Of a stretch of 64,000 bases of DNA, positions 44,191 through 54,955 are shown piece by piece (position 1 is the stretch's first letter; every line of letters starts with the position of its first letter). Source of the DNA: Coturnix japonica (Eukaryota; Chordata; Aves; Galliformes; Phasianidae); the NCBI RefSeq assembly GCF_001577835.2, contig NC_029527.1:7656094-7720093 (forward strand), written 5' to 3'. The notes beneath the pieces are model-generated. The model was not told where the DNA came from. It did not search any database and worked only from the letters and a program-made list of their open reading frames with translations. The position numbers and the translations under genes are program-made.

Positions 44191-44790
44191 CTGGGGTTTT
44201 CCAGCAGTGCTCAAGCAGCCGCTTCGTGTCAGAGGGACAGCTGAGCTTGGGCAACAAAGGCTTTGGTTCAGCAGAGTCTGGGGAGCACAAATCCACAACC
44301 ACTGCTGTGCTGCCTGCTTTCTCTGGGGTAATGTGAGGGCGGTTTCTCCTTCCACTGCTCCAAAAAGAAAGCTCAGAATAAAGCCAGGGTAACCCAAAAG
44401 TTGGTGCTTGAGAGACTGCCCTGGGACTCTTCAGCAAGGTTGTCCAATCATCCCTTCCCAGTATGCCCTAAGATAGGATACATCCTAGTTATCAACTTTG
44501 CTCCCAGAACTCATTAGCACAAAGAGAAAAGCACATTTCAGTTCCTTCTTAGAGAACTTTAATTAAAAATCATCAAGAAAAACCTCATCAGGAATGAGAG
44601 AAACAAGAAAATAGGTAGACATCTCCACCTCTAATTTATGTGAGTTTAAAACCAGTACCAAGATTGGCTTAATTACCTGGGAACAATGTATTTCTCCAGG
44701 ATTGCAGATCAGCTCGTTAGCGATACACTTTTTTTTACTTCCAGTTGAAAATGATAATACATCCCTCACTCAAAACATTGTCTCCCAATC
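44191..44790. other. Single-copy stretch including an AT-rich block
   Basis: The part at 44480-44730 is AT-rich with CTTTAATTAAAAATCATC and GGCTTAATTACC words and may be a conserved element continuous with the next block. No repeat family or exon recognised. Confidence 0.4.
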
Positions 44791-45045
44791 ACCATGGTTA
44801 CTGCCAGGTTTTCCACAAGGACCCAGCATATTCATCTGTCAAATATGCTAATGGAGAACGGACCCTGTCACACAAAGGAGCAGGCTATTCAAACATACAC
44901 TTGGCAAATAATTGTACATGTCAAAAGAATGATGCTTGTTATTTGCCTAATATTATCCCCCAGAAGTGGGAAATAGTTCAGCTCTCAATGCAAAATGGCT
45001 TGCCCTTATCAAATAGGCAATTTGCTGATAATTTAGACTATTAGA
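44791..45045. promoter_or_regulatory. Candidate conserved non-coding element
   Basis: The block includes AAATATGCTAATGG (octamer-like), GGCAAATAATTGTACATG, CCTAATATTATCC and TTTGCTGATAATTTAG. It is repeat-free and ends just before a G-rich tract. Conservation untested. Confidence 0.38.
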
Positions 45046-45051
45046 GATCTT

Positions 45052-45083
45052 GGGGTGGGGAGACAAAGGGGGGGTAGGGGGGG
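45052..45083 (+). other. Potential G-quadruplex
   Basis: The plus strand has G runs of four, four, seven and seven with spacers T, AGACAAA and TA. This meets the usual four-tract pattern. It borders an enhancer-like AT-rich block. Confidence 0.7.
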
Positions 45084-45845
45084 TGTGGCGAATGTAAGTG
45101 GTCTTTTATAATTGCACTGAAAGCAGAATGGGGCATTAAGTGCCCCGGAGGTGCAGTAATGAGGAGCATCATGGGAAGCACTGCGGCCAAGCAGAGGGGC
45201 TGCTCATGGTCTCACCTCCACCAGGTAGCTGCCAGTGGGTGGTTAATTATAATTTAGAAGGAACACTTTTACTGACTGCAGGGTTTTGTGTTTTTTATTT
45301 TTGGTGTTTTTTTGTTCGTTTTTTATCCCCCCTTATTGCTATTTATCTTCATGATGGGCCAGTTTCTAATTTGTCTATTTTGGTAATTAAGCCAAAGAAA
45401 AATGTTACTCTAGGATTCCTCCAAGTTTCTGAGCTCCTGATGTTAACAGCTGGAGTTGTTGAGATTGTGCAGAAATTTCTGTGGCTGAGGCAGTGGCCTT
45501 TTCTCTGCTTTAGGGCACATAAATGTTCATCCTTCATGCTCTTCTACACCTCCTTCCTCGCCTCCATCTGCTCACAGCTCTTATTCCAGCTTTCTGCCTG
45601 TCCCCAACACAGCTCTACCCAAATCCTGTGTAAATTCAGAGCGCTTTTGTTCAGATTTGGGTGAGCCATACCTGAGACTTTTATCCACAATATCCCTGCT
45701 GTTCTTTCCTTCTTTGGCTATGCCCAAGCCCCCAGGTGATGACCCTGTAGCTCTGGCCCCAAGTTCACCTGCAGGGATGGGACCACAAGCCTCACATCAC
45801 TTGTGGTATTTAGAGGGAGTTGTTTATTCCTTGCGTAGTTTTGCA
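45084..45845. other. Single-copy stretch with a T-rich run
   Basis: T runs with G interruptions lie at about 45283-45330. A 174-codon frame at 45140-45664 spans this T-rich run and has no domain I recognise; its hydrophobic middle comes from T-rich codons. Confidence 0.45.
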
Positions 45846-45936
45846 TGGAATCATAGGAACAGTAAGATTGGAAAAGACCATAAGGACAATCTAGTCCAAC
45901 TATCAACCCATCCCTGCCTTACCACTAAACCATGAA
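45846..45936 (-). mobile_element. CR1 LINE 3' tail, reverse strand
   Basis: GGAATCATAGGAACAGTAAG, then ATTGGAAAAGACCATAAGGA and CAATCTAGTCCAACTATCAA read as the reverse complement of a CR1 end. About 90 bp remain. Confidence 0.9.
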
Positions 45937-46499
45937 CTAGGAACCATAGTATCAGGAGAGGACACAGAATTTATCTCTTTCTCCCTACCAATTCCCAACA
46001 AAAATGGGCCACCTAATGTAGTTAGCTCTCAGCCAGGTTAGACACCATCACCTAGAAGCAGAAGATGGCTTCCCTTAATGGTATGGTTCCCTCCAGCCTG
46101 CCTGAGTCTACAAAGGCTGGGATGGTGCAGCACAGTCATGCTTTCCTTATGTGCCCTTATTGCTGGATGTGGTTGAGGTACAGTTTTCCTGGATCTTGAT
46201 TTCTGATTGCTGAGACTCCTGATGCTCTCAGCAGTGCAGTTTATTTGCCTTGGGGTGGATGGGGAAGGCTCCTTCTGAGCTGTGAAATCTATCTTCTGTT
46301 GTCCCTGGTGAGGTCAGACCTTGAAATACACATGGGGAAGGCAAGGAAATGGTGGTGTGGAAACTGAATGTAAATTTACTGAATCAGTAAATGTTGGGAC
46401 AGGAACCAAGAGGGGTCACATTCTGCTACCCTACATGCTTGTAGTACTAAGCACTAATTTTATAATGAGCAGAAAGAAGAGAGTGTGGGGGGGAACTAC
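45937..46499. other. Single-copy non-coding stretch
   Basis: Nothing recognised. Confidence 0.5.
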
Positions 46500-46925
46500 A
46501 ACTAGCAAGTGACCTAATCAGCTATTAAAATATTTCCAAGCAGTGAAATTAATACAATTCCCAACTCATAACTTATTTGTCTCTGTACAAAATTAACATA
46601 GATAAATAAATTAAAAAAAAATAACCTCACCCAAACTGCTTCATAATAAAATGTGATCATAGCAATAATAAGATGCTTCAGTGCATGAATTTAGTTGCAT
46701 TAATTCACCCCTGGTGTAATTGACAGCTCTCAGCCTTCAGCTTTCTGCTGAACAGCCTACTGCGGCTGAATTATTATACCTGGCACTTCAGACTCTTCCA
46801 CATCTCATTGCCTAATTGTCTTCTCTTCTAGTCGGTGAGTGTTAAACTCAGACATTAAAGGATCTCTGCCAATTACCTGAAGCTCAACATTTGATCTGCC
46901 TGAAAATCTCAGCAATCCAGGGGGG
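46500..46925. promoter_or_regulatory. Candidate conserved enhancer-like block
   Basis: Over 400 bp of AT-rich, repeat-free sequence with many TAAT/ATTA cores, including GTTGCATTAATTCACC and CCAATTACC. TAAT at 46717-46720 abuts TGACAG (MEIS-type half site) at 46721-46726, a spacing seen in composite homeodomain sites. Stops in all frames make coding unlikely. The enhancer role is inferred. Confidence 0.4.
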
Positions 46926-47380
46926 ACTGCTGCTCCGCCTGCATCCTGAACACTGCTCTGTCCTTGCTTGGGGTGGTGTAAAGCAAGAGTAACCCTACTC
47001 CCTGTTGTAAGGGCATAAACAGGGGGGAAAATTGAAGGAATTTGGGGAATAAATTTGTTCCCCCTATCCTTTCAACGTTAGTGCTAGCACTAACATAGGA
47101 TTATAGTTTATAGGATTTATAGAAAAATGTATTGCTCTCTTTGTTTTCTCTCTGCTGGTTTTACAAATGCCATTTGACCGTCACTTCTGTGCAATACCTT
47201 GTAAAAGCAGCAGCTTTTCTGGGATTACCTCCCCATTGCGTTGCTTTGCGTGCCTGCAGCTCACTGATGTGTTGCAGTCTGCGGTCACTGCAAAGCCCGC
47301 CTAGTGCAGTGGTGCTTTGGAGACTCTTGTTTGCAAACCAATCAGTTAAATTAAGAAGCTTGATTCTCAGTGCTGTGTGA
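46926..47380. other. Single-copy non-coding stretch
   Basis: No repeat recognised. A GTTAGTGCTAGCACTAAC palindrome-like word near 47080 is notable but short. Confidence 0.45.
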
Positions 47381-47720
47381 TGACATCTCCAATTTAGCTG
47401 GTGCCCCAGTGAGGAAGTAAACAAACAATAAAAGTGTCACTATTCCTTCTAGTTCCATTAGACAAACAAGAAGTTTATTCAGCGTTTTGGCAAATGAAAA
47501 TTTAAGCAAACTGTCAAGGGAGACATTTTCCACATCAAATGTTTTCTGAGAGGGGATTATAACAAGAAAGAGCTATCACCCACCATGTCATTATAAACAA
47601 AGGCTCCCGTGAACCCCTTTTATTAAAGATTAGTGGCACTGATTACAGACTTGCCAGGCTGAGCCAAAGGCAAATTAGAATATCTTTTGCCATGGGATAA
47701 CTTATGCTACCTTCTTGGGT
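47381..47720. promoter_or_regulatory. Candidate conserved enhancer-like block
   Basis: Repeat-free and AT-rich, with AAACAAACAATAAAAG, ATTATAAACAAAGG (forkhead-like TAAACA) and TTTTATTAAAGATTAG words. Few open frames. Role inferred. Confidence 0.35.
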
Positions 47721-48480
47721 ACTGAGATGATTGTAAACTCCTGAGAACAGAAAAGCTTCACCTATGGCCATTCATTCTCTGCTGTTTAGAAGCAGCCTGG
47801 TGATCTGTCTATACCTATTTGCTGCCGGAGACCAACACTTCATTCCGCCTCCTGCTGTACAGTTCCAGGTGAGATCAGTCAGTCATGCAATTGGGAATCC
47901 CAGATTTTGGGCATTTCTCATGGATAGCCCTTAAGGCTACTTCAGAAAGCTTTTCCAAGCCAAGCGTTAATGAGCTCTGTTCCAGCAGGGACAGAATGGG
48001 AAGCTAATATGATGCTTAGCAAGCCACATAAATTCAGCCTTTAGTTCCATGTGGTATCCATGGGTTTGATGCAGACTTGGAGACCCAAGAGGCTGTTTGC
48101 AAAGGCTGGTAATCATCCAATTCCTACTCTCACCTGTAATTCCTATGACTCCCTTGCAGTCCTGCTGGACTACTTTCCAACCCCTGCCCATCTCATCTGC
48201 TGACTCTTCCAGCCTCAGAGCCCATCGGACCTCCAGCTTCAGACCTATGTGCATTCCTACAAGCAGGCAGACACTGCCAAGTTGGACTCCAGTTCCTTGG
48301 ACACATCCTGATCCCAGGACACTGCACTAACAGGCCAGTACTTCTGTCCCACCTTGGCACGCAGGAAGCCATTCTCCCAGACATTGTGTTTGGAGTGAGC
48401 TTTTCTTTTTTTAGCTAAAAAAAAGCTCACCAGGGAATGAGCCCTGCCACTTGCACAGTCACAGCATCAGTCTTTGTTTA
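47721..48480. other. Single-copy non-coding stretch
   Basis: Nothing recognised; a palindromic AGCTAAAAAAAAGCT-type word lies near 48413. Confidence 0.45.
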
Positions 48481-48720
48481 TGTACTGAACTGATGAGCAA
48501 TTAACTTGGAGAAGATACATTATATGCGGAGCACAAGCCTCTTAATGTGCTTTCTATTAAGGCTGCCTAACACTTCCTATTATTAGACCCCACTTTCTGT
48601 CACTTACAACTTTTCCAAATTCTAACCAGTTACGCTGAAATCTTCCCTCCTGAGTGTTGCCTCAGGCTGGCCTGATCATATTTAGTGAGGAAAGTTTATA
48701 TGTGCCTTAGGGAAATCCCT
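48481..48720. promoter_or_regulatory. Possible conserved non-coding element
   Basis: AT-rich with GAGCAATTAAC, CTCTTAATGTGC, CTATTAAGG and CCTATTATTAGACC words, repeat-free. Weak support. Confidence 0.22.
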
Positions 48721-49569
48721 AGGATGGCTGTGCAATCTGTGCTAATGGCTCTGAATGACACTCAGTGAGAAGGGACATAGGAGAGCCCATAGACAAAACT
48801 AATGCAAACAAGGCCATGTAATTAGGCTGAGATGGAGCTAAGCTGAAGGCAGAGAGGTCTTGTAGAGAGGCTTCTATGATTTCCCACTGCATGCTCTTTG
48901 TTCGTAATAACTGGAAGAGTGATCCTTCATTGCCTGGTCATGCCTAGTTACATTTTCCTGGACGCAAATTACAATACAGCTTGTCTGACCTCGGTGTCAT
49001 CATCCCCAGCAAATTGCAGCTGGTTCTCACGTTGTTATTATGGAACACACAGCCATCCAGGGAAGTTATTCTCCCTCCACTTTCCATCACGTGCACTTTC
49101 TCCTGCTCCTGAAATGGCCAAATGCTTTCATAATTGTGTGACTGGGAAAGTGCCATGGGTTAAAGCAACAAAAGGTGTGAGCCTTGTAGGAAAAGGGCAA
49201 AGGATGGGCCTCTGAGTCTCAGACTTAAGGGCCATGGATAATGCTGAGCAGCAGAAAAATTTGGTAGTGATTTTGTTCATACTTAGTGAGAGCAGAAGTG
49301 AGGTAAGAGGTTATAGTGAGCTCCCAGCCACCACAGCTTGAATACTTGCTGCAAAATGTAGAGCAAAATGATCCCCACTGAGCTGCTTTGTCTCCATGTC
49401 TTGCCCTTCTGGAGATATCTGGAGGAAGGGACTTCTTCCTTCAGACAGCAGACCTCTGGACAGCAGTCTCTGTATTGTCTCTGGTGGCTTAGTTTCATCA
49501 GGTTTCCATTGTGCTCCAGCACAGATGCTCTCACAAGCTGTGACCCCATTCCTGTTGGTCTCCCCACAG
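48721..49569. other. Single-copy non-coding stretch
   Basis: No repeat, RNA gene or exon recognised before the exon-like interval. Confidence 0.5.
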
Positions 49570-49670
49570 TCTTACTATCTGAGGTCCCAGTACTGAAAAT
49601 GGACAAGCTTATAAAGGAGCAAATCCCAGGGCCTCCCCTGTCACTGTGGGAAGAGCTCCCTGCAGGGAGG
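49570..49670 (+). other. Exon-like interval, 101 bp
   Basis: GTTGGTCTCCCCACAG precedes and AGG/GTGAGG follows. After two leading bases, 33 codons are open and read LLSEVPVLKMDKLIKEQIPG and on to LWEELPAGR. The amino-acid mix looks protein-like, but no family is recognised and no partner exon with a matching phase is evident nearby. Confidence 0.18.
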
Positions 49671-49721
49671 GTGAGGATAGGGAAAACCATGTTGTTGCTC
49701 TGAACAAATAAGAAGTCAGAT

Positions 49722-49739
49722 GGGGGGGTGGGAGGGGGG
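49722..49739 (+). other. Potential G-quadruplex
   Basis: G runs of seven, three and six are separated by single T and A bases; the longer runs can supply two tracts. It lies about 50 bp after the exon-like interval. Confidence 0.6.
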
Positions 49740-50000
49740 CGCTAAGAAAAAAGCTAAACTATGCCTGCAGAGAATTTGTACAGCAGCATCTCTGTTCCCT
49801 ATGTATGGCACAGCTTGTTAATGCCTCCCATATTGGTCTTATCCCTCCCCCAAACTAGACTAGAAGCAAACCCATTATCTGAAGGGCATTTGTCTAAAAC
49901 TCTCCTTTTGTGCCTTGGCTATCTAGGGCCTGCAGCTGTCACTTCCCATTCTTCCTGTAATTGCTCCCACTACAGCTAATAATGCATTTATCAAGAGGGC

Positions 50001-50050
50001 TTTATTTATTTATTTATTTTTCTATCTCCCTTTATTATTATTATTATTAT
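50001..50050. repeat. TTTA and TTA microsatellites
   Basis: Five TTTA units (50001-50020) are followed, after a short interruption, by six to seven TTA units (50031-50050). Likely length-variable. Confidence 0.93.
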
Positions 50051-50150
50051 ATGTAGGTATAAAATAGGTCTTTCCCCCCTGCTCCTGCAGAAAAATAGTA
50101 TAATGAAAAGCAGTGGCTGCCCTGTTCTCCTGCCTCAGAGTATTGGTTTC

Positions 50151-50162
50151 TCAATATATTGA
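50151..50162. repeat. 12-bp palindrome
   Basis: TCAATATATTGA is a perfect palindrome. It overlaps an ATATTGATC-like motif of the sort bound by CUT-class homeodomain proteins; chance cannot be excluded. Confidence 0.7.
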
Positions 50163-51049
50163 TCCCCCAGGGTAGCCTCTGCGATGTCAGGTTTTCACCT
50201 AACTGTTTCACCCCTTTCCATGATAGCTCCTAAAATGATGCTCTCACAATTGGACAAAAAGCAATCCAAAAAGAAATTTGCTTTGCCAATAATTTGGTTT
50301 CTCCAAAGACATGTGGTAGAAGGCATTTGTGCATTGCAAGGAGTCAGCCTTCCCCAGGGGTTTTTTGCAGTGGAGCTGGGATCAAAGAGATTTGACCCCA
50401 GCCCAGGGCTATCATGGCAGCTGTAGGTTCATGGTGTGGCTTTCCAGGGCAAAAGGAACTTGGACATGTTAAAGAGAGCAGCTGTTGAGATGTGGCTCTG
50501 CAGGCTCAACTTGGCCAACATTCATCATTTCTACCTGTCTTTCCCCTTCTATCTACCAGGCCTTTCTGGATGACAAGCTTTGGAAATACTTCTTCCTGAT
50601 GGTACACCAAGTCCATGTGCACCTTATGGAAGAGCTGTTGAGATTTTCACTTCATCAATCAAGCATGCTGTTGTATTTAATTGGCTTCTTTCCTAGTCAA
50701 TTTGTGGCTATCTTTTACTGCTTGTTGAAGGAGTGATGGGAAAGGGGTTAAGTCACTCACTGAACCTACACTTTCTCTATTGCTCTGTTTATCTCCCTCA
50801 TTTAAATCAACAGAACCTGTTCCTCAAAAGAAGAAACTTAGCTGTCTCCCATTTCTGTCTGTGGTTGGACTCCTTGAAAACCATGGCGGTATTTCTTATA
50901 TTCCTCAGCTTTTGCCTGCTACTTGTGAATTAATGGGGTGAAGTCGTTTCCCTGAACGTATCAGAAAATCTTTGTAAGACAGCAAAGAAGAACAGGACCT
51001 GGTCCATCGGGTTTACAGATATGGGGCTTGCTGGGACACTTTCTGATCT
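50163..51049. other. Single-copy non-coding stretch
   Basis: Nothing recognised. Confidence 0.5.
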
Positions 51050-51218
51050 CATGGCTGCCCAGGGAGTTGGGGGAGTTACCATCCCTGGAGTTGCTCAAGA
51101 AATGTGGGGAGTGGTATGTAAGGGCATGGTTTAGTAGGAAATACTGGTAGTCAGTGTATGGTTAGATGGGATGATCTTAGAGGTCTTTTCCAACCTTAAC
51201 GGTTCTCTTATTCTATGA
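51050..51218 (+). mobile_element. CR1 LINE 3' end
   Basis: CATGGCTGCCCAGGGAGTTG, then GTTACCATCCCTGGAGTTGC, then GGGCATGGTTTAGTAGGAAA, then GATGATCTTAGAGGTCTTTT and CTTAACGGTTCTCTTATTCT identify an avian CR1 3' end. The start is approximate. Confidence 0.94.
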
Positions 51219-52249
51219 ATTCAGGTGCTGACGGGATCAAGCAAGTAGTCCAGACCCTGAACGCTTTAAAATCCATCTCTTAAGAAAGAGATCTTCTCCC
51301 CATCCTCCCATAAGGCACTGATCATTGCTCAAAAATTCAGCCTTTCATCCTGGTGAGTTCCATCCATGTTGTTCAGCAGAGATGCCGCTTGCTTGTCCTA
51401 TGTTTGTGTAATGCAGCGTCTCATCTGTCCTAGGGGAAAACAAAAAGCAGAGACACAAGCTAAAGTTCTGTATTTGCTGTATGGCTAAATGGCTGTGGAG
51501 TGTACAAGCTGTAATGGCTGGAAAGCATGTTCTTACTGATGTAACAGCGAGCACCTGGCTCACTAAAAGGGAAAGATGATGGTTTCCCTGTGCACTGTGT
51601 TGTTTGATTATATCTTCCCCAAGCGTAGACAATGTTGTTGTATTTGTTGGTGTTGATTTGAGCCAGTTTAATTCGTCTGCTCTCCCTGCAGCTGCCACAA
51701 TCTTGTAAGGCTGACTCTTGGATAATTTTTAAAGAAAAATAATTTTGGGGGGACTATTCTAAGTTTTGTAAAATCACAATGGAAAGAGAAATTTAATGTG
51801 AAACTTATTTCCCTTTCATAGTAAAAATCAAGGGTTTCACTGTAAGTATTTTCTGTTGAATTGCAGGAATGGATATAAATAATTTTACAGCTTTGTGCAC
51901 GTTGGTGAATGGGTTCAACTCTAAGATACTTGAAGAGTTTCCCTTAAAGTAGAAAAAAATTACCTAAGTTTAGAAATACATCCAGGTGCTTTAGAGGGGA
52001 GTAATAAGCTCCTCAAAATGTTTTGCTTCTGATTGAGCAGAATGTTACATTTAAACCAGAATGAATTGTGGATAGAATTCCAATAAATTCAAAGCAATAA
52101 TTTGCCCTGACAGTCCTTGTTTTATGAAAACAATGGGTGATATCTTTAATTTAGAGTCTGTGACTGAGAGTCTTAAGAGGCAAAAAGTTTACACAGGTGA
52201 AGTGTTAAGCAAAGACTTTTGCCACACACACCCAGCATTTCATATCATC
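51219..52249. other. Single-copy stretch, AT-rich in its second half
   Basis: From about 51720 the sequence is AT-rich with TAATTTT, AATAATTTTGG and ATTTAATG words and few frames. It may contain a conserved element but no motif group stands out. Confidence 0.4.
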
Positions 52250-52302
52250 ATCATAGTATCATAGTCTCGTGCGGGTTGGAAGGGACCTTAGAGATTTCTG
52301 GT
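52250..52302 (-). mobile_element. CR1 LINE 3' tail, reverse strand
   Basis: CATAGTATCATAGTCTCGTG, then CGGGTTGGAAGGGACCTTAG and AGATT match the reverse complement of the tail of a CR1 of the TTGGAAGGGACC type. Only about 50 bp remain. Confidence 0.82.
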
Positions 52303-53613
52303 GCATGGTGATGCTTTATGTACCATAGACTGTGTGTTTAAAAAAAGGAGCTAAATCCAGGCTCTCTCTGGGTGAATATTGCTGTCCCGGGATGGTCCGT
52401 AAGCAGAAACCATAGTTTAAGCAGACAAAAGGGGGGAAATATTTATGCCCTGTTTTGCCCTGATGCTTCTCACTCTGTGTTGGAAAGGGAACCTGTCTAA
52501 GAAGGATGAGCTCTTGAGGCTTCCATGGATGCACAACGGAGGCAGGATTTTATGAGTCCCAGTATTCAGATAGTGAGTGGAGAACAGTGAGAGAGGATGT
52601 GTTCAGAGTGGTTTGTGGAATGCTGAAGTTGACAGAACCATTGTGGACCTGATGCTGAAGAACCTCCTGCATGAGGAGTTTGCAATCAGACAGCTCTCCT
52701 TCTCATCTTTATTCAGTTACTTTATTTTCAGGAGCACCAGTTTCACTCTGAAGTGTAACAAAGCAAAAGAAGTGCTTAATCAGAAGCCTTTTGTCACAGG
52801 CCATTTAGGTCCTAAAAGACAGATTACAGGGAGAGCAATCCTTAAAACCAGAACAGAGCAGAGATCTCTAATTGCCCACGATCCATTTGTGCAGTTGGTG
52901 ATGTGCTGCTGAGCTGCCTTTCTCAATCAGGATGGGTCTATTGCCTTCCTTTTGCCTCATTTTCTACAGCTGTAAAGCAGATAATCTCTCACTTGCCTTT
53001 GCATCTCCCCTAACTCTGGGCTGTGTCTCTTTCACACACTGGGTGAAGTGTGATCACAGCTAAGCGAAGGCCATTAAACCCTATAAAATTAGGATTAGCA
53101 AGGATGACTTCCCACATTAGATCAATTTAAGTTATTGGCTGGTAGAAGGAAAGTGTGATTCTTTCCTCTGTTAGCTGGAGCGTGGCTTTCTTGTGACAGC
53201 ATGGGGTATGATTGTAGTTCTCCCCTTAAAGTCATCAATTCTGCTTTCTACCTCTATTGCACCCGCTGCCTTCAAGACTGAGCTTTTCCTTTCAGCCTAG
53301 GCTGGGATCATCTGGCTGAGTTAACTCACGGAGGGGCAGCAGAGATGTCTTGGAGAAGGCAGTTCTTCGACAAAAAGTTGTACAAATAACAGAGCAGACT
53401 CGGGTAGGGTTTGTTGTGAAGTGTTATGGCAGCAGCCCAAAGGTTTTCTGCATTTATGTTTAGAGAAAACTGAGCACTGATAAGTCCCAGTGGTGTGTGG
53501 CTGAGCACAAAGAAAAGAATCACATCTCTTTTACATGCTGTTGCCCCTTTGGTCCTGGGATAGCCTTCTCCTGCCCAAAACCAAATTCACTCCTATTTTT
53601 CTTGGATTCACAG
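52303..53613. other. Single-copy non-coding stretch
   Basis: No repeat family, RNA gene or exon is recognised. A 111-codon frame at 52577-52912 has no domain I know. Confidence 0.5.
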
Positions 53614-53708
53614 GATCCTCAAAGATAACCACCACCCTACGTGTGACCCTCTTCTGGTCCAAAGGAAATCATGTCCCCACCAAAGCTGGTGCAGACATCA
53701 CATTCCAG
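53614..53708 (+). other. Exon-like interval, 95 bp
   Basis: TATTTTTCTTGGATTCACAG precedes and CAG/GTTAGG follows. After two leading bases, 31 codons are open, reading SSKITTTLRVTLFWSKGN and on to GADITFQ. No family is recognised. Support is limited to splice-like ends and an open frame. Confidence 0.15.
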
Positions 53709-54059
53709 GTTAGGCATTTAAACACCTTGTCTTCTGCAATCTATTATTCTATGAAAAGTTGAAAAAAAAGTATGAAAAACCGTGCAACCTGGATTTGATC
53801 CTCCCAGGTCTCCAGTCCTTCACATCAACTTCAGTTTAGAACATTTAATAGGCTGTGGAAGGGGCAGCAGCACTGGATTTAACTCCAAATGGCACTACTG
53901 GTAACTGTTTGGGGAGAAGGGTAGCATACAGCATCCAGTACTGGAGAATGAGGTGTATTTTCCCATCCATGGCTGCTACTTAATACAAATCTAATTAAAT
54001 AGTAATTGCATGCTGAGCAAAAAGAATGGCGCTCTTTTTTCTTTTTCCCCCTCAGATTT
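53709..54059. other. Single-copy non-coding stretch
   Basis: AT-rich towards its end, with AATCTAATTAAATAGTAATT near 53988; possibly part of a conserved element broken by the following A tract. Confidence 0.4.
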
Positions 54060-54092
54060 AAAAAAAAAAAAAAAAAAAAAAAAGAAAAAAAA
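54060..54092. repeat. Long poly-A tract
   Basis: Twenty-four A bases, one G, then eight A bases, followed by CCCCAAACC. CR1 tails are not poly-A, so this is a simple repeat, possibly grown from an A-rich start, or the remains of another kind of retroposition. Confidence 0.93.
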
Positions 54093-54940
54093 CCCCAAAC
54101 CAAAATACCTGTATAAGATTAAGGAGATATTCACTGAACTTTCCTAGCCAGGCCACAGCTTCTACATACCTATTACAAGGCTGTTAAACCTCACTAAATG
54201 TGTTTGCAATAACTACTCGCTATTTCATTATGGAGCAATAACTCTCCTTATTGAGTCTAAATTAAATCCTTATTTGAGACACTTCATTTAAGGTGTTATT
54301 GGGAAACCCACCTTGGAAGAAGCAGAACCAACCTTTGCTTTATAGCTTACAAGATTATATTATACACATATGTATAAATGTCTAATTTCAGGGCATTACA
54401 CCTCAATGGCTGCAGCTCACAGCTGTAGTCTCCAGAGTCAGACTTAAGACATAGACTGGAGCTTTGCATCACACCAAGACCTCCAGAATGTCTGTGGCTC
54501 TCTCCTTTCCCAGTGATACCTCTTTTCTTTGCAGCTGTTGCTGTGTGGGGAACCAGCATCCCTCTTAAACTTCCTTTTACAAAGGCTTCCTGCCCTGAAC
54601 TATGGAGGCCTCCCCAGGTGTGTTCGGTTGCCATGTTTAGCCTGAGATGAGTTAATAACTTTCTGAAAGCTGGCATGAAATTGGTCCAAGCACCTTGTTC
54701 CATTGTGAATGGGTAGAGGGAAAGCATAAGAGTTAATTTGCAGATTTGAATGTGATCATGCAGGACCCTTCTGGTAGCCCATGATGATGTGACTGGTTCA
54801 GCTATGATGCAAAAGACCAGCTTTGTACTTCATGACCAATAGAAGTAATGGCAAAGGTCTTTGCTCAGGGAGCTGTAGTGCTGCCTCACATATGTCATGC
54901 CCCTATAAAAGTCAAGACTGTGATTCAGGATTTAAAAAAT
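54093..54940. other. Single-copy stretch, AT-rich at its start
   Basis: At 54110-54320 AT-rich words such as TCTAAATTAAATCC and TTTCATTATGG are frequent and no repeat is seen. Later sequence is plain. Confidence 0.4.
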
Positions 54941-54955
54941 ATCAATAATATTGAT
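54941..54955. repeat. 15-bp inverted repeat
   Basis: ATCAATA, one A, then TATTGAT. The ATCAAT/ATTGAT word is typical of CUT-class homeodomain sites; chance is possible. Confidence 0.6.

Noticed and set aside
43901-44437. 178-codon minus-strand open frame
   Set aside because: It lies antisense to the CR1 copy at 43693-44190 and runs beyond it; the sequence is explained by the repeat.
45140-45664. 174-codon frame with a hydrophobic middle that could be a membrane protein
   Set aside because: The hydrophobic part is translated from a T-rich low-complexity run; no family is recognised.
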